Below are positions 9,001-21,759 of a DNA stretch of 64,000 bases, one piece after another. The notes beneath the pieces were generated by a model. It did not search any database. It had not been told where the DNA came from and was given only the letters and a program-made list of their open reading frames with translations. How positions within the stretch are numbered: the stretch's first letter is position 1; each line of letters begins with the position of its first letter. The stretch covers positions 18,762,202 through 18,826,201 of the forward strand of contig NC_089762.1 in assembly GCF_040412425.1 (NCBI RefSeq), read 5' to 3'. The translations under genes and the position numbers were made by a program. The DNA is from Macrobrachium rosenbergii. Lineage: Eukaryota; Arthropoda; Malacostraca; Decapoda; Palaemonidae.

Positions 9001-10340
9001 TTTCATCATAATCCCTCAAGCCACAGATAACTGCCTGTTATGGTCCATGGTTCTGGTGAACTCAAGGCGGGATCTCGCAGTAATGCCATTATCAGTGCTG
9101 GGAGAGAATCTGCTAATTGATTCTTCCAACACCAGGGGTCAGGGTGTAAGTCATGGTCCCATATTAAGAGGGTTTTTTTCCAGCACCAATACCTGTATAA
9201 ACAACATGGTTAGGTTTTTGTTGTTTCTCAAACATGAGGAAACTTCTTGGTAGCAGCTTTTTCAAGGTGTTAAAGTGGAGTTTCCCAGGTCTATGCTACA
9301 CATTTTACCCTAGAATCTGTATGCAGTTCTTCAGTTCATTATTTTGTCGACCTTTGAACTGTTTAGAACTAGCTCCCTGTAAAGAAGTTTCTATGGAAAT
9401 TTCACAGTAGCCTTAGACACAGCTAGTTAGAGAGCCACAATCTTAGATAAGATAGGCCTTGCTAAAGACAAGGCAATTATCTTTGCCTTATTTTGGGCCA
9501 AGTACAGTTTTGGGCTAGGCCCTAACCTACAACAGTATCTTTACCTAGCCTGGAGTCACTAGGGCTTGAGGAAGTTGACCCCTTGGGAGTCCAGTACTGT
9601 CTGTAAGGATTGTTGGAATTTCTCCAACAGGATTAAACTTGATGTAAAGGTTCTGTCTTGAGTGATATGGAAAGTGGAGTTTCCTAAGAGCAGAAATGCA
9701 ATTTCATTTTCAGGGGGTCTTTGGTTAAGGGCTTTTATGCTAATTTTTATTGTTAATGGAAGGTAAGCCATTGGACATGTGAGCAATGGCTACAACTTTT
9801 AAATTTGAAAAGTTATCCTTGGATAAGATATTGAAGTCACTCAGGGGCATGGTAATCTTGTACTTGCTTTGGCTTATCTTCATAGTGCGGAGGTTATATA
9901 CGATTATTGCAGAGTATTAACTCCTCTGGTTTGTGCAGGGGCTATTATGTCCTGGATTGATAGGTAGTCTTTTTTGGTCTACTACCTTTTAAACCTGGTT
10001 GTGGTTTTTGGAATGCTTGGAGGTACTCTGTGTTGAGTATTAGAAGTATACCTTTTTGTACATATGTACTTGTTAGTTATCCATCATTGGCTCTGCAGGG
10101 TTTTGGCGCAGTAACCCTACCCCTCCTTCTGCTGAGGGGGGCATCCTCCAAAGAGACCTCGGCTATCTTCATGATGAGGATCTCTACCCAAGTGACAATC
10201 CTTCTAAGGCAGCGTTAATAGCCTATGGATTGAATTCACTGGTTAAAACAAACACTTGTTTTGTACAAATATTTTGTTACTAAATAGCCTTTAAGGGTTG
10301 GCTGATTTTCACTTTCCCCACCTGCTATTTCAGATGTAGG
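9001..10340. other. No gene recognised
   Basis: AT-rich, with short random frames only. No transposase remainder, transporter exon or repeat with clear ends is visible. Confidence 0.6.
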
Positions 10341-10346
10341 AATCAG

Positions 10347-10690
10347 CTATATTATGGAGAGGTAAGGTTCATTTAAAAATTATAAATACTTGATTTAAGA
10401 TATATTTTTTAAATGCTTACCTCTCCATTATATAAATTGCCCTCCCTACCTCCCAGCATTCAAAGTGGACAGAAATAGACTGCTGGCTACGGCTGTTTGT
10501 ACCTATTAGTCCCCTGGTGGAGGGTGGGGAAGTAGATGGATAGAAGAAGGATATTCGTAAAAAACCGAGTGTTCTCGTTTTTTTCTAATTGGTTGAACTC
10601 CCACTGGTGTGGAAGTAAAAGCTTTATAATGGAGAGGGAAGAATGTAAAAAATAAATCTTAAATTAAGTATTTATATTTTTTACAATAAA
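10347..10690. repeat. Palindromic repeat set built on a TAATGGAGAGG(T)AAG motif
   Basis: Positions 10347-10437 form an imperfect palindrome: the left arm reads ATTATGGAGAGGTAAG and the right arm reads CTTACCTCTCCATTAT. A third copy at about 10620-10690 is inverted relative to the first and shares the internal 'aaatcttaaattaagtattt' stretch. The roughly 180 bp between them is more GC-rich. This is probably the edge of a mobile element; family unknown. Confidence 0.6.
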
Positions 10691-10929
10691 ATTATGGTTT
10701 TGTTGCTATTTTGGGCTGAACAGTAAGTCAAAATGACAAGTTGAAATTAGCTAAATGTACATTTTTTTTTTTACTTTTTCATAAAAATTATTTTTGTAAC
10801 ATAAGGTATTAAGTTATGTAAATTCGTGTTGCATAGGCTTCAGACTTATGCTTCTCTACACCCCAGGGAATGTGATGATTATTTAAGAAAGCAGTGAAAC
10901 TTTGGAGAGATATAGAAGTGTAAAATATT

Positions 10930-11115
10930 GAGAGTCATGGCTGGATGAGATTGTCTGACAAGTGAGAAAGAACTAAGAAAAATCATGCATCGTAGCTGGA
11001 TAAATAGACTCAGGTGGTTTGGGTATGTGGTGAGATTAGTTGGAACCAATAGAACAGTGACCACTGAAAAAGTCAGATCATCATGTGAGGAAGGGTGTAG
11101 ATGTAGATGGAGATC
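10930..11115 (+). pseudogene. RTE-type reverse transcriptase tail fragment (decayed)
   Basis: A frame with one early stop reads KELRKIMHRSWINRLRWFGY and continues VVRL. This matches the 'LRWFGHVxRM' segment that follows the reverse transcriptase core of RTE-like non-LTR elements common in arthropods. It is short, and no flanking domain is preserved. Confidence 0.35.
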
Positions 11116-11770
11116 TACACTAAATGGTAAGTAGTCAGAAAATGCAAAAATAAGAAATGAACCCATTAAATAGCTAACTCTGTAAATGGAAAATTTAGCT
11201 GTAATAACAATAACAATAATTATTATTATGCAAATTAGGATACCATCAGGGTTTATTTCTCTAATGAAGAAATATTGGCACAGTCATCGCAACTAAATGG
11301 ACTTCAGCTTGTTGGATTATGTTACTTTTGGTTACAGTAGAGTTTGGGAAAATGAAAAATCATATTTCATATATAATGGATTAGTCCGATGTATGGTGAG
11401 AGTATTTGGCTATTGGATACAGAATAACAGGACAGCGTCCAGTGAAAAAGTTTAAATCGTCATTGGGAAGGGTGTAAATGTAAGCCTAGATCAGATGGTA
11501 ACTCAGTCAGAAAATGTGCCAATTAGAAGAGTGAACCCATTAAATAGCTAACTGTAAATGGTAAACCTAGTTGTAAAAACATTAATGATGGAAATGAGGA
11601 CAATTAAACATACCATTGTAGTTTGCTTCTCTTAAGTGAGAAAATGTAAAATATGAGTTACTGGCACCTCAACTTGATGTATTTAACTTATTGGATTTTT
11701 TTTTACTTTTGGATACATCTGTGTCCAGGAAAATGAAAAATCATATTTCATATGTAACGGAACAATTGAG
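11005..11770. repeat. Two diverged tandem units of about 375 bp
   Basis: The two halves share, in order, 'cagtg(a)ccaatgaaaaagt'-like, 'gaagggtgtaratgtar', 'gtcagaaaatg', 'gaacccattaaatagctaact', 'gtaaatggtaaa' and 'aaaatgaaaaatcatatttc' blocks. The second unit ends near 11755. Divergence is substantial, so the duplication is old. Confidence 0.65.
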
Positions 11771-14700
11771 TGAGCACACTATACATAACAGATGTTGAAA
11801 CAAACATGACTGATAATTGCCTGTCTAATCTTGTGAGGTGGCATCATTGTTTTCAGGGTAACTGATGGATCATGCCCCCGTTTAGTACCTTTCTCCCATA
11901 TAAAGAGCCTGCTCCTCATATCAGCATGTGATCTGTATGTTTAGCATAGCAACCTGGCTGAGCTTGTGAAGTGCATGTGCAGTTTTGCTGTGCTACATTT
12001 TTTATTATATGGATAAATCATTCCAAGTTTTTGCTTAAAAAGGAATATCATATTTACTTACATAGAGATTTTCTGTTATTTGTAGGCTTAGAAAGGTAGT
12101 TAATTTTCAGATGTGTGTTGGCAAATTCATTTACGACAAGTCCACACAACATTTTGTTTCTTTAAAAATGATTGACGCCCTTTTAATAATATGATCTCTG
12201 ACAGACTCTAAAACTTAATATCGTCCATTTCAATGTTAACTGGAAAGTTCACGTATTAAAATATTAGTTATGTACAAAAATATGTATGATATAATGGACT
12301 ATAAAGTGTCATAATGATTTAATACATAATAGGGTCAGATATAAAACTTTTATTGATATGAACATTTCCATACACTTCTGCCAGGCCTAAGTTTTATGTA
12401 AACAAAAGATTTTGATTGTACATTTTGTTGGCTTTCCTAAATGAGAACGTTCTGAAACAAAATATTTGTTACATTACTGCAAATGGCTATGTTTTTTGTA
12501 GAGTATTGTTTGTATTTTTAGAAGCACTTCAGTTTGAAGGTATATCCCTGAAATTGAATTAAAAGTACAGCTGTACCATAAATTAGTATTTTAAATTGAA
12601 TGATAACTGCAAAATACTTGGTTTGGATAGGCTATTAAGTACTTTATGTGGAATTGTAAACTATGCGAATTGATTCCAGCCTGCGTTGTATATGTACCAT
12701 GCAGGCTACCAATCTTTGTTACTTAGCAGGTTTCACTACTTTTAGGTGGGGGGACCCCTAGCTGAAAAGCGGGAACTCTGCTGTATCTACACTAAAAATC
12801 TAATAAACATTTCATCGAAATCTTTCATGTATGAGTGCAGAGCTTCTCCAAAACAAGTAAGTTACTTGAGTTTAGGTTACCATAAATCAGTGGTTGAAGC
12901 ATTAGGTTAATGCAATGTTCTATGCACTGTTTACTGGTATACAGTATAAAATTAATCAAATTTTATCGAGGGATATTACTTTATCAAAACTTTGAGTAAA
13001 GTTATGATACTCAACATGAGAGAGAAACAGAGTAAAGAGACAGATAGACAACCTTACAATATCTTACAGAAGAGAAATTTATGTGAAATCAACAAATGAA
13101 CCAAGAAAATTTACCGTACAGGTGAATTTAATAATTTCAGCGTGGTGTTAATGACAGCACATATGCTGTTTTTAATACTGTACTGAAAAACATTGAATTA
13201 ATATTTACATTTTTCATTTCATCAGTTGATTACAGTATTTGTAAATTGTAGCTTCCCTAAGCAGTCTGGTTTTCTGTCTGTTTACTCCATCTTCCTCGCT
13301 TGCATTGTACTGTATATCATAATTTTACTCCAAGTTTTCATAATAATGAAATGTGATCAAGTATATAATTAAATATAGTGTATTACTTATTTACCCAATG
13401 TTTCAACCAGTGATAATAGCCTGAACTCAAGTAGCTTATGATATGTCTTGGACACTGTAAGAAACTCGAAATTTTCATTTGCCATGCCAAGTGTGTAGCT
13501 GTAATACATCTTTGATAGGCACTGCACACATGAAAGTTTCGTTGAAATATTTATTAGATTTTAAATGTGGATATATCAAAATGGAATACAAAACAGTATC
13601 TATTTGCTCATTTTAAAACCAGTAGACAAATGCACATACACAGTCACATGTAATGCATATGGTACTTTTTTATTACTGTATTTATTATTCCTACTTGTTT
13701 TGTTGCATTCTTTACTGAATTTAACAGTTACAAAATCTTCTTTGAAACTTAGTGAAATAATGATGCAGAGCAAGAGAAGGAAGAAAGAATGAAATAATGA
13801 TACATAACATAAGAGGGAAGAAAGAGTGAGACAAAGTTTTACGTGATTGTTACCCTGGTTCTGAGGAATTGTGTAGCTTATACTACTGGATCTTGGGTCT
13901 TTGTAACTAAATGGAGGCATGGGTGTAAACGTAAATTGAAAAGGAAGTGTGATACATGTGTATTTATCTTAAATGTGGTACCTTAGGATATGTTAGTGAT
14001 GTAATGCGTTTACTCCTTAAAGCAGGTTTAAAGTAGTAACACTTGAAGCTTGAGACTGTGAAGAGAGAACATTTTGAAAGTTCAGCCTTTTTAGAGGAGC
14101 ATGAAAAACAAGTGGATAGAATACGTACCTCATATTGGAAATCATATTGCAAGCTCTGAAAGAAGGGAACAGTGCAGTTTGATAAATGTAACACTTCTTG
14201 TGGATAACCCATTAAGAACCAGGAGAAGTTTTCAAAGGAAGAAAAAATCCACTCTAAGCAGAAATGATTTCCTAAAGGGTAAATGAACATTAGGTCATAA
14301 AATAACATTTATGGTGCTCTTTTTTTGTCTGACTGTGCAATATTACTTTGCACAGGTTTCAACTTTATTTATTCTTGATATTCCTGATTTTTTTTTTTAA
14401 AGCAGAAAGTTCATGATTGTTCCAAATAAGTTTTCATAGAATAAACTGCATATATTTGAGAAAAGAAATGAGAAAGGAGTAGAACTAAATATTTAATGAA
14501 AAAATGGAATGATTATATTTAAAAAGAAAAAAAACTGATGTAAGTAACTAATAAAATTAGAATATTGTAGGCGAGTAAAGCTAAAGCATAAGCAAAGGAA
14601 AGTGTGCTTTAGCTCTCACTAAGCAAGGAAACTCAAACCCAAAACTGGAGGAGAGTGTGACAGAGGCTATGCCATAACCTAAGACTTGAAAACATTGGTC

Positions 14701-15192
14701 ATATGAGTGTACCCATCACTGTGGCGCCACAGTATGTATTGTAAAGTCCACGGAAGGCTATCTCCACGTTGACTGCAAATATAAAACTAGCTTAATTTGC
14801 CATTAAAACTTGAAACCATGCACGTTTCATTGATTAATCTTTTTAGTATTATGGTAAATTTTCCCTATCAGTGAGTGTAATACTTTTGTTTAGGAATTAG
14901 CAAATGGAATGGATAATTATTTTTAATGTCCAAAATACATGAGAGAAGACACACGTACTGTATTCATATAAAATTATGTCACTAAAATAGGGATTTTGTA
15001 TAGATGTCAAGTGTATTGCTTATACTTTTAAAGTAATTATGATAAGAAGCTCTTGCATTTCATTATTGTAAAAGTGACTGAGAACATTTTCTTTTTCAGA
15101 GAAGATTGATTCATGAATGGTTTTATCATTTTTAAAAAAGAAAGATTCTTTTTATTCAAGACTGCAGCTTAATGTACTTTTTTTTTCCACAG
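11771..15192. other. AT-rich stretch, no exon recognised (probable intron)
   Basis: It lies upstream of the first recognisable transporter exon. I looked for earlier exons of that gene and found none. Short frames have no family resemblance. Confidence 0.5.
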
Positions 15193-15368
15193 ATACCAAG
15201 GATATCATCACTCTAAACTTACCTCATGGTGACAGTTCTGTTGACTTTGCAGCAATGGTTAAGATATGTCTAGGCATCTCCCTATTTTTTACTTATCCAA
15301 TGATGATGTTTCCTGTGACACATCTTCTCGACAAAACTTTAGGTTTTACAGCAGTTCCTTACAAAGGA
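15193..15368 (+). CDS. Amino acid/auxin permease family transporter, exon A
   Basis: First recognisable coding exon of an SLC32/36/38-like transporter. A TTTTCCACAG acceptor ends at 15192 and a perfect GTAAGT donor starts at 15369. The exon enters in phase 1 (the codon completed is probably Asp) and leaves at a codon boundary. It reads DTKDIITLNLPHGDSSVDFA, then a membrane helix VKICLGISLFFTYPMMMFPV and HLLDKTLGFTAVPYKG. The 'ITLNLP' plus 'SLFFTYPxMMFPV' combination is characteristic of the eleven-helix AAAP family; this is about helix 8. It joins in frame to the exon at 17270. Earlier exons (helices 1-7) are not visible in the window. Confidence 0.85.
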
Positions 15369-17269
15369 GTAAGTAATTTTACTTTATTTTCAAACTCCAG
15401 TTTAGATAGAGAACGAAATGGGTTTATAAAAGAAGTGGAGACAGATTTTAATAAGTAAAGGTACAAAATTATATGTGGATATAGAAAACTAGCTTGTAAT
15501 AGCTTTGTTGTGGTGTTTTATCATAGCATTTTTGTCATTCTGTCAACTTTGAGAAAAGAATTTACTGATTAATATATGGATTCTGCTGACCTCTACAGGT
15601 AAAAATTGTTGAGCTTGAAAAACAATAAAATAGAATCAACAGCTTGATGTTTCAGTGTATGTGCAACATCAAAGCAGCTCAAGTGAGTTACCATTATGAC
15701 CTGGCCTGCCATCTTTCTCTCCAAGTTTGTCCCTGCTTCTCTAGGTAGATCTGTTCTTATTTCTTCCCATGCCTTTAAGTGAATAATTCATGTTTTCTTA
15801 TTTTGGTTGCCTTCCTTTGAACAGCAAGCTTCTGCTAGCTTTTCCTGGTTGGATTTAGTCATCATTTAATTTACACTAGTGATATACCTGCTACGTGGTT
15901 CCATTTAATTTTTATTCACGACAGTTATTTGTATCTTTGTCTCCCATAGTTTTTGTAATTGTTCTTTTTATGGCAGTATGGCGCAGAACCTTTCTTTAGG
16001 AAGAATTCTAGCTCTGTTTGACAACTTTCATTTCAAAGCTTTCAGTCATAGATTAAAAATTTTGCTTCCAGACTTTTCTTCTACTACCATCAATGTCAGA
16101 TGCTCTGTAAGCATATTTCTCCTTTTGGGGAGGGGGAATATTTTGATGCTGGATCCCCTTTCATAAGTGAGTTTTCTTTTGGATGGATTTTTTTTATTAT
16201 AAGGATTGTTTTTCCCAAGTAGCAAATTCTTTTGAATTTTCTCTATGAAAGTGTATCCAAATTTCCTCTACGTAATTCATTATTTTCATGTAATTTCCTA
16301 GTATAGTCATGGATGTAATGACTAAGGAGCGACGAGAGTCAAATCAATGTTATATGGTGGTAGAGGTTTTCGTGTGGGCAGCAACAAACTAAGTCAAAAT
16401 TGTCCCATTGTTTGTACCGGAAGGCAGACTGATCAAAGACAGCCTTAGCAGAGATGTAAGGCCTTCCATCAGAATGGTCACTGGGTCTGGAAGTCTTCAT
16501 GCATCTTTGGAGGCTGTTGGACATGCCCCTCTTTGTAGTGAAGCTGAACCATGTAATGAGGCTGAACCACAAACTCCCAAGATGTGTTGCTTGGCTCAGC
16601 TCACTTCAGAAGCCAGGAAGCTTGACACCATGCTTTACAGTTAGGACAGTCTAGACACTTAGCATTCTTGTTTCTCCAGATCAGGAAAGGCTAGGGAAAA
16701 CTCGAAGAACCTCCAGCCACTACATGGGGACACTGATTGTTCCATTTTGGCTCCAGCAGGATTGGTACTGACTTAACAGATTACATGCAGACCAAGGGAG
16801 GTTATTGAGCATGGCCTCAAAGCTTGAGGTGTTTTGAAAGCCGTAAGAGTGCTTCCTCTATTGAATGGTAATCTCTCACCACATTGGCTTCATGTTTTGG
16901 GTTACCACCGACAAGTTGTTTTGTATATTACATTGCAGATGACACTAAAGATTCTTTTTAGCATCTAGGGCTGTCATGTACATTTTCTTTACTTTTTATC
17001 CATTCTCTATGGTCCCTTCCCTTACATTGAAATGATCTAATTCCTCCTATTTTCAGTATGATAATACTGTTTGGCTAACAGGTTCATATTTAGTAATGTA
17101 CATGCTAAAAATATGTATAGTAGCACACAGCCGAACATTTTGAATTGAAGTGTCAGGCTGTCCAAAGTAGTACTGTAGTTGGTTGGATTCAAGCACTATA
17201 TGTTAAGAACTATTAAAGATTTTAGAAACCTAAATATTTGTTAAAACTATTTACTTTTTCTTTTTGCAG
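15369..17269. other. Transporter intron A-B
   Basis: 1.9 kb with a GTAAGT donor and a pyrimidine-rich TTTCTTTTTGCAG acceptor. It contains coding-like debris around 15980-16160 and 16400-16640 with no family match. Confidence 0.75.
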
Positions 17270-17421
17270 AACATCATGCGCTTGGTGCTAGTTGGAGTTA
17301 CTGGACTGGTTGTGAGTGCAGTTCCTAATTTTGCCATCCTTATGGGTCTAATTGGAGCCACATGCTGCACTTTACTGGCTTTCATCTTACCTGCAGCATT
17401 TCATATGTCTATTTTCAAACA
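17270..17421 (+). CDS. Amino acid/auxin permease family transporter, exon B
   Basis: 152-bp exon between TTTTTGCAG (ending 17269) and GTATGT (starting 17422), in phase with exon A. It encodes NIMRLVLVGVTGLVVSAVPN and FAILMGLIGATCCTLLAFIL then PAAFHMSIFK: two membrane helices with the family's 'VPNFxxLMxLxGAxCCTLLxFxLP' signature, about helices 9 and 10. The last two bases, CA, combine with the first base of the next exon to give Gln. This is the strongest evidence for the family assignment. I cannot tell which SLC subfamily without the N-terminal half. Confidence 0.88.
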
Positions 17422-18486
17422 GTATGTGTTTTTCATAAGTTACCCTTTCAGATTTTCTTTAAAAGTCAGAGGTGGTCATTTAATTGTACTTTACTGTATG
17501 TATAAGATTAAGAGAAGATAGTGTATATCATCTTCATTATCCTTGAAAGTGAAGAGAATTCTATATTTTAAGTGTTGAAGAGAAACTACAGCTGTGGATT
17601 CTTAAAAATCTTTTGTGTTAAGAAATGCAGTGATAACAGTAGGTTGTTTCAACATACAGACCCATCATTTACGTTAGCTCTAATTCATTGGCAATCATGA
17701 ATACTATGCACTATTGGCAGATATAAAGAAAGTCATCTGCTGACTGAATGGCAGCACAGAACATGCACAGCATTTTACCTTGGTTTTAATTTAGATGAGA
17801 GCCTCACTTCTCATGTGCCTACCTAGCATGCTGTTTCCTAAACGTAGCTTGCTTTAGCTTTTGTGTTAGTCTTTGATCATTATTACCTATAACTTTTACT
17901 CTTTAAGCATCAGTTTCTCATTAACTCATGTGCTTGGAAATTTATAGTTATTCTAATGTAAACCTGTGTCAGGGTACCAAGTTACTGGTAATTGGTGTTT
18001 TGCTATTTTTCTGGTATGCTAAGCCATGTTTACCTGGTTTAAGTGCTGTTTTGTGTTTTGTGGTAAATTTACTTTTGTCTGGTGAAAGTTAATAAGTTGG
18101 TCACAAGGTAACAAGCACAGTTTGGATGAATTATGACCCTCATTTTTTATATAAGTAACTTACCAAGTAATTACATAGCTATTGTTTAACAACCATGGCA
18201 GCCTAAAAATTCAGAATTCGCGGTAACTATTCAACTGCCTAGTGTAGGTGACTAGACCCCGCCCACTGTCAGGGTAAAGAGAAGAGCGACGTGGGAGAGA
18301 CCTCAATCATTTTCTGCCGGTATTTGACCAACATCATTCGTTCCTGCACCCTTCCATCATCGTTTTTTGGTGATGTATTCAGAATTTGTCATAACTTTCA
18401 TGGTTATTGACTTTGCTAGTGATTGTATTTGCTTAGCTTATGATTCTTTGCTTTGTTAGTTACTTAGTTAAATTTTACTTAGCAGA

Positions 18487-20300
18487 ATGTCAGATACTAG
18501 TTCTTCCAGTACTTTCTTTTGTAGCAAGGGATGTAAAACTAGGTTAGTTAAGTTGTCAGTCGACTCTCATACTAATTTTGTCAATTGTAGGGGACAGGAT
18601 TGTGATACAGTATTAAGAATATCTGTATTGAATGTCAAGACTGGGATAAGAAGTGGAAAGCTTTAAAATCTTACTTGCTTAAGCTTGAAAGGGAGAAAAA
18701 GAAGGCGGCGGCCTCTAGAGCCGAAAGTAGGGTCAATCTTGAATCTGCTAGGTTAGTAGAAGAAAGTACTGTCCCTTCATCACCAGTTCTTGCTGTTTCT
18801 GCAGTCCTTAGTCCTCCGACTTCTTTACCACACACTCTTATTCCAGTCTCCCTTGCTTCCAATCCCAACCCCTTTGCCAGTCTCGAATCAAAGTTCAATC
18901 AAAAGCTTCATTTAATTGTAAGTGCAATGTCCAAGTTAGGTACATCAGTGAAAGTGCTCTCCAAAAAAGTGTCAGCTCATGTGAAAAATGATAGTGTTGT
19001 GTCTGTGTAGGAGATGGCTTCCTGTCCCACTGGTGCTCCTAGACGAAGGTCCCTGTCCTGCTCCCCTAAACCTGGGGGAAGACATACCAGAGGTCGAAGG
19101 AGGGCCAGCGGGGTTTGCCCATGGGTTGTTGCCCCCTCAGTCACACGTGTTTCCCCCTAGGTGTCAACAGTAGTAGAGTGGAATAGTGTTAGTGTGAGTG
19201 TACACCAACTCTCCTCACTCACAGAGAACCCAGTCTCAGCCCCCAGCCCTCCTGCCTCCTCTGTGGCTCATTCCCAGGTGTCGGGCTGGGGCAGTTCAGA
19301 GTTACGTCCCACGTATGTGGAGCTCCCGCTCTTGGCTCCCAAGTGCCAGAAAGAGCCTCCTAAGCGGAAGTCATCGTCTTCCAGACTCCTCTCTGCCTCC
19401 AAGCACCCATCACCTCCAGAGTGTCTGATTCCTGTCTGCAAGCGTCAGACACCACCCGATGTGGTGGTGCCAACTCCAGTACTTCTGGCGTCAGCTTATA
19501 GGCACCCGCCTCCCCCTATGCCACCTCAAGCTCCCTCACCGACTCAGGAGGATCCGTCGTTGGAACCTGTTAAGCGCCAGGTAGAGGCTATTATGAGTTT
19601 TATTCAGAAGACCCCAACTGCTCCCCCAGTCTCTCAGGACCCTGTGCTATCGCCTGTTTTGTCTGATGAAGAAGTATTTGAGGAGGAAGATCCCCTTCAG
19701 TCAGCCTATGCTGCGTTACTCCGTTACCTGTTGGTCAGCTTTCCCAACTTTTTCTCACCTGCTGCTCCAGTTTCTCCAGCATCTACATTTTTTTGAGGAA
19801 CCAGGCAGACGCCTCTGCTCATCTCCCCAAGATTGTGCTATCCTCTGCATCAAGAAAAGCACTTAAAGAGGTGGATGACTGGCTTGCTTCAAAGAGAGAA
19901 CAGAGGAAAGTCACTCTAGCCTGGCCCCCTTCCAGGCTCATTGGCAGGGGATATCTCTCCTATTTGACTGGAGAAGCTCCCTCTCTGGGAGCTGCTGGCT
20001 CCTCCCAGGGGGATTTGTCTGGTCTTGTTGACTTTTCGTGATGCACAGCCTTCGCTTCGGTGAGGATCATATTTTCTTCTATTGAACTCAATCACCTCAT
20101 TAAGAGCATATGTAAGGTCTTTGAGGTGCTGAGCTTCCTTGACTGGACCATTGGTGTGCTTGCCAAGAAGGTGGAGGACTGTCTGCACCTGGCGGATGAC
20201 CTGGCCTCCAACTAGCTTGCTGTATTATGTTGTGTGGAGAAGGCCACAGGGGATGGTTCCAGAGAGTTCGCCTCCCTCTTCTCCTTGGGTGGGCTGAAGA
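18487..20300 (+). pseudogene. Retroelement gag-like ORF with zinc-binding cluster (decayed; possibly DIRS-like)
   Basis: The start at 18487 (MSDTSSSSTFFCSKGCKTRL) opens a Cys-rich head with C-x3-C, then CRGQDCD; after a frameshift near 18612 the frame reads NICIECQDWDKKWK, completing a Cys cluster, and continues with a Lys-rich coiled segment and a Ser/Pro-rich linker to 19010. A long Pro/Ser-rich frame (19161-19796) follows, then two more frames with KALKEVDDWLASKREQRK, GEAPSLGAAGSSQGDLSGLV, a VFEVLSFLDWTIGVLAKK-type helix and SREFASLFSLGGLKK. This layout (Cys cluster, Pro-rich linker, helical domain) is one I associate with gag proteins of multicopy retroelements in decapods, some of which carry tyrosine recombinases (DIRS group). 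No reverse transcriptase remains. The exact class is uncertain. Confidence 0.5.
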
Positions 20301-20304
20301 AAAG

Positions 20305-20535
20305 GGGATTATGGTGCTCCTTCACCATGATTTTCGGTGCTTATCATCACCAATAACCAGAGCTCAGCACCTCTGTTAGGTATGTAACGATGCCAATACC
20401 TGATTATCGGCACCAATGAGCGGAAATCGCCAATTTTCGGCGCCAAAAATTGCCGATTTTCGTCGTTGGACAAACTCCTTAAAACCGGATAGCTGATAAC
20501 CGAGTCCACCAATAACCGGCAATTGCCTGTAGTAG
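20305..20535 (-). mobile_element. MITE, copy C (decayed, inserted at end of the gag-like ORF)
   Basis: Related to the copies at 27472 and 28001, and ends with AACCGGCAATTGCCTGTA at 20514-20532. Internal 'attttcggcgcca' and 'cagaggtgctgat' blocks are shared in inverted orientation. Confidence 0.65.
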
Positions 20536-20569
20536 CAGGTATGACTTGGACCATCAGTGGATGGTCTCT

Positions 20570-20830
20570 TGTTTGTCACTTTTTCATAAGTTGTATTTTA
20601 ACAGATCTTTCTCATTCACAATTGATCCCTGATCCACTTTATCTGCCAAGAGCAACCGATTCGCTGAATAGCAGCACCAATATGCAGTAAATGTGCTTCA
20701 CTGTCGAACTTCTCAGTTCCAGAGGCCCTGTATTCCTTATACCATTGGACTGTGGAACGACCTCCCTGAGGAAGTTGTGCAATTGGAACTTGAAATGTTC
20801 AAGTGAAGATGCAATGCATTATTACCCTAA
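20570..20830 (+). pseudogene. C-terminal tail of a non-LTR retrotransposon polyprotein (decayed)
   Basis: One frame with two or three stops carries RTSQFQRPCIPYTIGLWNDL followed by PEEVVQ...FK. This is the recurrent 'R-x-x-Q-F-x-R-S-F-x-P-x5-LWNxLP' end motif found after the reverse transcriptase of many arthropod non-LTR elements. Only this end is present, as expected for 5'-truncated copies. It is followed by an AATTC/AATACA AT-rich tail. Confidence 0.55.
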
Positions 20831-21369
20831 TACAATTCTCCTTACATTTTAATACATTTTTATCTATTAATTTATTTTTTATTTTTTAATAATTGAGATC
20901 TCTTCTTTATGTATTTCCCTTAGCTCCTCTTACTTCTTTCAAATGAAGACCATATTCTTTGGAAGCTTGAATTTCAAGTCAGTGGACCCTGTGGGCTTGT
21001 TCTGAATAGGTTTCATCTTCTGATTAATTATAATAATGTCTCACATATGAACTTTTGAACAATATCCTAGTCTACTCAAACTGTATTCTTGATCAAATAT
21101 CTAAATATTTTATCAGACACAAGAAATCCATAGTGTATGTAATGTTATGTGTGTAATATAATGAAAATTTTTGTGCAAGGAACATAAAATAAAAGCGCAG
21201 TGACTGGACTAACCAGAAGATATAAATGGCATTGTACAAAGTTAGAGCTGTGCAAACACGCTGCAGGTGTGCTAGACTTCCCTTTTATTTTGATTTTCTG
21301 TGGATCCCATTTTTTTTGTAAAACACAGTATTTATGGCAGTGTACAGCTGTATAGTAAGCCACCCATAA

Positions 21370-21660
21370 GGGGGTTAGCGCTGTCAGTGCACCTGACATG
21401 GTGTATTGTAGGCATTACTTAGGGTCTTTTCAGCATCCCTTTGGCCTTTAGCTGCAATCTCGTTCATTCCTTTTACTGTACCTCTTTTCATATTGTCTTT
21501 CTTCCATTTGACTTTCCACCTCTCTAACAATTTTTTCATAATGCGGCTACGAGGTTTTCCTCCTGTGACACCTTGCAAACTTTCTTACTTGTAATTTCCC
21601 TTTAAGTGCTGGTTGACCTCATAGGTCCCAGCACTTGGCCTTTGGTCTAAATGCTATATT
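21370..21660. repeat. Decapod short retroposon-like repeat, copy 1
   Basis: It carries the series 'gggttagcgctgtcagtgca', 'gtaggcattactta', 'cagcatcccttt(g)gcc', 'ctagctgcaatc' and 'gacctcataggtcccagc', which I recognise as an abundant decapod repeat. Related copies lie at 55925 and, more decayed, near 34470 and 40990. It is compatible with the 3' end of an RTE-type element. Confidence 0.65.
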
Positions 21661-21759
21661 TTATGTATAGTAAGCCAACCATATATACTGTACTGCAGAA
21701 GTTAACATTGAGTAAACTTTTAACATTCATATATAACAATAACAGTCATGCAGTTAGAA

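Noticed and set aside
13565..14308. Overlapping ORFs of 75-114 codons
   Set aside because: AT-rich DNA with random frames on both strands, no family pattern and no splice-compatible link to the transporter.
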